This document shows positions 62,196 to 64,000 of a stretch of DNA of 64,000 bases, piece by piece (the stretch's first letter is position 1; each line of letters opens with the position of its first letter). A program made the translations under genes and the position numbers. The DNA comes from CAYMZZ01 sp046297935. GTDB lineage: Bacteria > Bacteroidota > Bacteroidia > Chitinophagales > Chitinophagaceae. The DNA lies in the NCBI GenBank assembly GCA_046297935.1, contig JBKBHA010000009.1, positions 62,001 to 126,000 of the forward strand, given 5' to 3'. The notes beneath the pieces are model-generated. The model was not told the DNA's origin, did not search any database, and was given only the letters and a program-made list of their open reading frames with translations.

Positions 62196-62466
62196 GAACA
62201 GAACTGCTGCTCTAAAAGCATCTGTGCAAATCTGTGGGAACAGAACTGTTCGAACCGCAGGCAGCATAAAATCGTTCAAGCTTTTCAGTTCCCGCAGATG
62301 ACGCAGATTTTTTTCGCAGATATCGCAGACGCTTCGTGCACAGAACCAAACAATCAGCGTCATCTGCGCCCAGATCAGCGCTATCTGCGGGAAAAGAACT
62401 GCAGCACCAAAGCAATCTGTGTAAATCTGTGAACTAATCTGTGCAAATCTGTGGGAACAGAACTAC
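62196..62466. repeat. Family A repeat cluster
   Basis: Four GAACAGAACTG-type cores (about 62197, 62239, 62391 and 62455) and one complementary CAGTTCCCGCAGATGACGCAG at 62285 are set among CTGTGCAAATCTGTGGG and CATCTGCG units. The segment 62285-62412 is colinear with 60731-60835. The gap 62164-62608 has no gene. A TAGCTTTG box at 62579-62586 may be the -7 element of the next gene. Confidence 0.85.
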
Positions 62467-62608
62467 CACAACCAAGAAGACCTGAGAAAGCAAGGAGAAA
62501 CTCACCAGCTTTACAAGCTTTTTACATTCGTTACACTTTATTTTACACTACAAATTCGGCCCAGCCCTAACCCCCGATTAGCTTTGCTTTCTCACCAAAA
62601 AAAGCAAT

Positions 62609-63139
62609 ATGAAAAAGAATATCTATGTCCTCATCCTCCCCCTGCTCGTTGCCGGCGGACTCGTATTTGCCAATTACACAACCAACAAAAAGCAATCGCA
62701 ACCGCCCACCTCAACCACCGAATGCATGACCGAACGAGCCAAATGGGAAGCCAGCCCCGATGGCATCAAATACAAAGAATGGGAAGTCTCCGAGGCAGGA
62801 CAAAAAGTAATGGCCAGCACCGCAAAAATCAAGAAAGCGGTTAGGGAATTCACCGGCATGGAAGCTGTGGTTACCTCTCTATCCCTCCCTCCCGGCTCCC
62901 GCCTGGGATTTGGAATAATGGTGAAGATCGATGGCGAAGAATACATCCTCAGCTTTGGAGCAGGAAAATCGGATCAATTCAAGCAACTGCGTAACCTGAA
63001 AGTGAACGACCGGATCGTGATAAAGAGCAGCGCTGTATTGCACGCACCAAAATATGCCTATCCCATTATATCGGGAGAAAAAGTAGAAAAAGATGGTCTG
63101 CTCATTTATGAGCGCCCGCTTCCGGAAGATGGTTGTTGA
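62609..63139 (+). CDS. Hypothetical protein with N-terminal membrane anchor, 176 aa
   Basis: Not recognised. An N-terminal hydrophobic segment (IYVLILPLLVAGGLVFANYT) is followed by a Gln/Pro/Thr linker and a soluble domain (KWEASPDGIKYKEWEVSEAGQKVMAS; VTSLSLPPGSRLGFGIMVKIDGEEYILSFGAG; LKVNDRIVIKSSAVLHAPKYAYPIISGE). The second half reads like a small beta-barrel (OB-like) domain. It ends in Cys. A strong terminator follows, so it is a single-gene unit. Confidence 0.75.
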   Translation: MKKNIYVLILPLLVAGGLVFANYTTNKKQSQPPTSTTECMTERAKWEASPDGIKYKEWEVSEAGQKVMASTAKIKKAVREFTGMEAVVTSLSLPPGSRLGFGIMVKIDGEEYILSFGAGKSDQFKQLRNLKVNDRIVIKSSAVLHAPKYAYPIISGEKVEKDGLLIYERPLPEDGC

Positions 63140-63175
63140 TTCAATCATTAGCTAGTGCATCATTTTTCCTTAATC

Positions 63176-63207
63176 AGGAGGGTACATTCCGTATCCTCCT
63201 TTTTTTA
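63176..63207 (+). terminator. Intrinsic terminator after the gene at 62609
   Basis: The stem AGGAGGGTAC (63176-63185) / GTATCCTCCT (63191-63200) is 10 bp with one G-U pair and a 5-nt loop ATTCC. It is followed by seven T. It lies 36 bp after the stop codon and is the clearest terminator in the window. Confidence 0.88.
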
Positions 63208-63221
63208 TAAAATCTGTGCTA

Positions 63222-63341
63222 GCATGCCATCAGGGATTGCATTGCATCCACATCGTGTTGTATGCAGTCTACTCGTGCAGCACCCGTTTAACCGCGGAGT
63301 TCGCTGAGATTTTACGCAGAGTTCGGGAGAGCGGTTTAGAG
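63222..63341. repeat. Second copy of the 115-bp dispersed duplicate
   Basis: Colinear with 60601-60720, from CAGGGATTGCATTGCATCC to GCGGTTTAGAG, and it includes the left half of a family B element. It belongs to the 537-bp gene-free gap 63140-63676. Confidence 0.85.
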
Positions 63342-63365
63342 AAATGAGAGCTAGTTTCATCAGGG

Positions 63366-63470
63366 AAAATCCGCGTCATCTGCGGGAACGGAACTGCTGC
63401 ACCAAAGACATCTGTGAAATCCGTGGAAGGATCTGTGCAAATCTGTGGGAACAGAACTGTTCAAACCGCA
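63366..63470. repeat. Family A repeat remnant
   Basis: Two cores, GGGAACGGAACTGCTGCA and GGGAACAGAACTGTTC, are in the same orientation with CATCTGCG and CAAATCTGTG units. No complementary arm is seen, so it is not a hairpin. Confidence 0.8.
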
Positions 63471-63676
63471 CGAAGCATAAAATCGTGAACGCCTTAAGCA
63501 AAGCCATCTACGAGGGCTACCAATCGCGCCGACGGAGATAAGGATAGCTCAGCCTTTTCCCCCATTCCCCTACATAATGTTGCCACTTACAACAACAGCA
63601 CTTAAAAATTAGGTGAAAACCATTATTGGGTTTTTGCCTCCCTCCTTCCATTTTTGTAAGCTCCAATACCCACTTT

Positions 63677-64000
63677 ATGAAAATACTATCTACACTTCTG
63701 TTTTTTTCCTGTTTTACATTTTTCGCCGTCGGCAAAGCATTTTCCCAGGTAAATCTGCCTTATACCCTCAGCTTTACCAGCAATGATGCAGCCAATTGGG
63801 CCGATGGCATTGCCAACGATGGCGATGGTGGCACCAGCGATATCAACGGTCTGGATATTGAAATATTCGCAGCCAACTCTGGCTTTACCCTGTTGTCGGG
63901 CGCTACCATGACCTGGCACGACAATAATTATTTTGCTTCGAACGAATCAGGCTATACCGGCATCACACCTGGTCCCGATGTACCCATGACCAACAACGGT
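63677..64000 (+). CDS. Secreted protein, N-terminal part only
   Basis: The frame is open from the ATG at 63677 to the window end (108 codons). The Sec signal is LSTLLFFSCFTFFAVGKAFSQ. The mature part begins VNLPYTLSFTSNDAANWADGIANDGDGGTSDINGLDIEIF. The acidic Gly/Asn/Asp-rich opening with a DIxGLDI pattern resembles the first module of large Bacteroidota cell-surface proteins, which often end in a T9SS signal. The rest lies outside the window, so the function cannot be given. Confidence 0.75.
   Translation, partial: MKILSTLLFFSCFTFFAVGKAFSQVNLPYTLSFTSNDAANWADGIANDGDGGTSDINGLDIEIFAANSGFTLLSGATMTWHDNNYFASNESGYTGITPGPDVPMTNNG

Overview
The window looks like chromosomal DNA of a Bacteroidota bacterium, most likely of the Chitinophagaceae or a close relative. 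The protein families are typical of that phylum: GLPGLI, DUF4421, DUF3078, DUF5522 and DUF6787 proteins, OMP_b-brl_3 and CarboxypepD_reg receptors, a T9SS C-terminal sorting domain, a fused alpha/beta E1 dehydrogenase, MqnC for menaquinone synthesis by the futalosine route, and an Alternative Complex III (ACIII) operon. Promoter-like TAnnTTTG boxes, the Bacteroidota -7 element, are visible, and Shine-Dalgarno sites are mostly weak. I see no phage, integrase, transposase, rRNA or CRISPR array.

Layout. 1-5 kb: the end of an M28 peptidase, an unknown protein, an outer-membrane receptor, a lipoprotein phosphoesterase and a small barrel protein. 5-9.2 kb: a GLPGLI protein divergent from a histidine kinase/response regulator pair. 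9.2-16.6 kb: NagA, DUF3817, MqnC, an aspartyl protease with a PDZ domain, an M16 protease pair and a small membrane protein. 16.6-21.7 kb: two DUF4421 paralogues bracketing a GxxExxY protein and the fused E1 dehydrogenase. 22-37.7 kb: an AraC regulator, a zincin, a GDSL lipoprotein, two serine hydrolases, a GloVer-repeat T9SS protein, an N-acyl-D-amino-acid deacylase, a PIN-like pair, PurN and small membrane proteins. 38.2-54.8 kb: a respiratory locus, actABCDEF-coxB-coxA-ctaB-two subunit III genes-subunit IV, then sco and DUF420. This would carry electrons from menaquinol through ACIII to a caa3/aa3-type oxygen reductase, with heme O synthesis and copper insertion encoded alongside. 55-64 kb: an alkyltransferase-like protein, DUF5522, TrmB, DUF3078, an unusual tRNA-like RNA, an Lrp-type regulator, an orphan ABC permease, a Crp/Fnr regulator with a TspO protein, and the start of a secreted protein.

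The most unusual locus is at 57921-58160 on the minus strand. It can be folded by hand into a complete tRNA-Leu-like body (acceptor, D arm and T arm), but the anticodon-type loop lacks U33 and a purine 37, and the variable arm is a structured insert of about 99 nt. An intrinsic terminator follows 25 nt after its 3' end. It is divergent from an Lrp/AsnC gene. I suggest a non-decoding tRNA mimic.

The second theme is a dense set of intergenic inverted-repeat families. They include perfect palindromes with 25-35 bp arms, nested within tandem 7-9 bp units. They lie against stop codons, and at least six genes take their stop codon from the repeat itself. They also occur between genes inside the respiratory operon.
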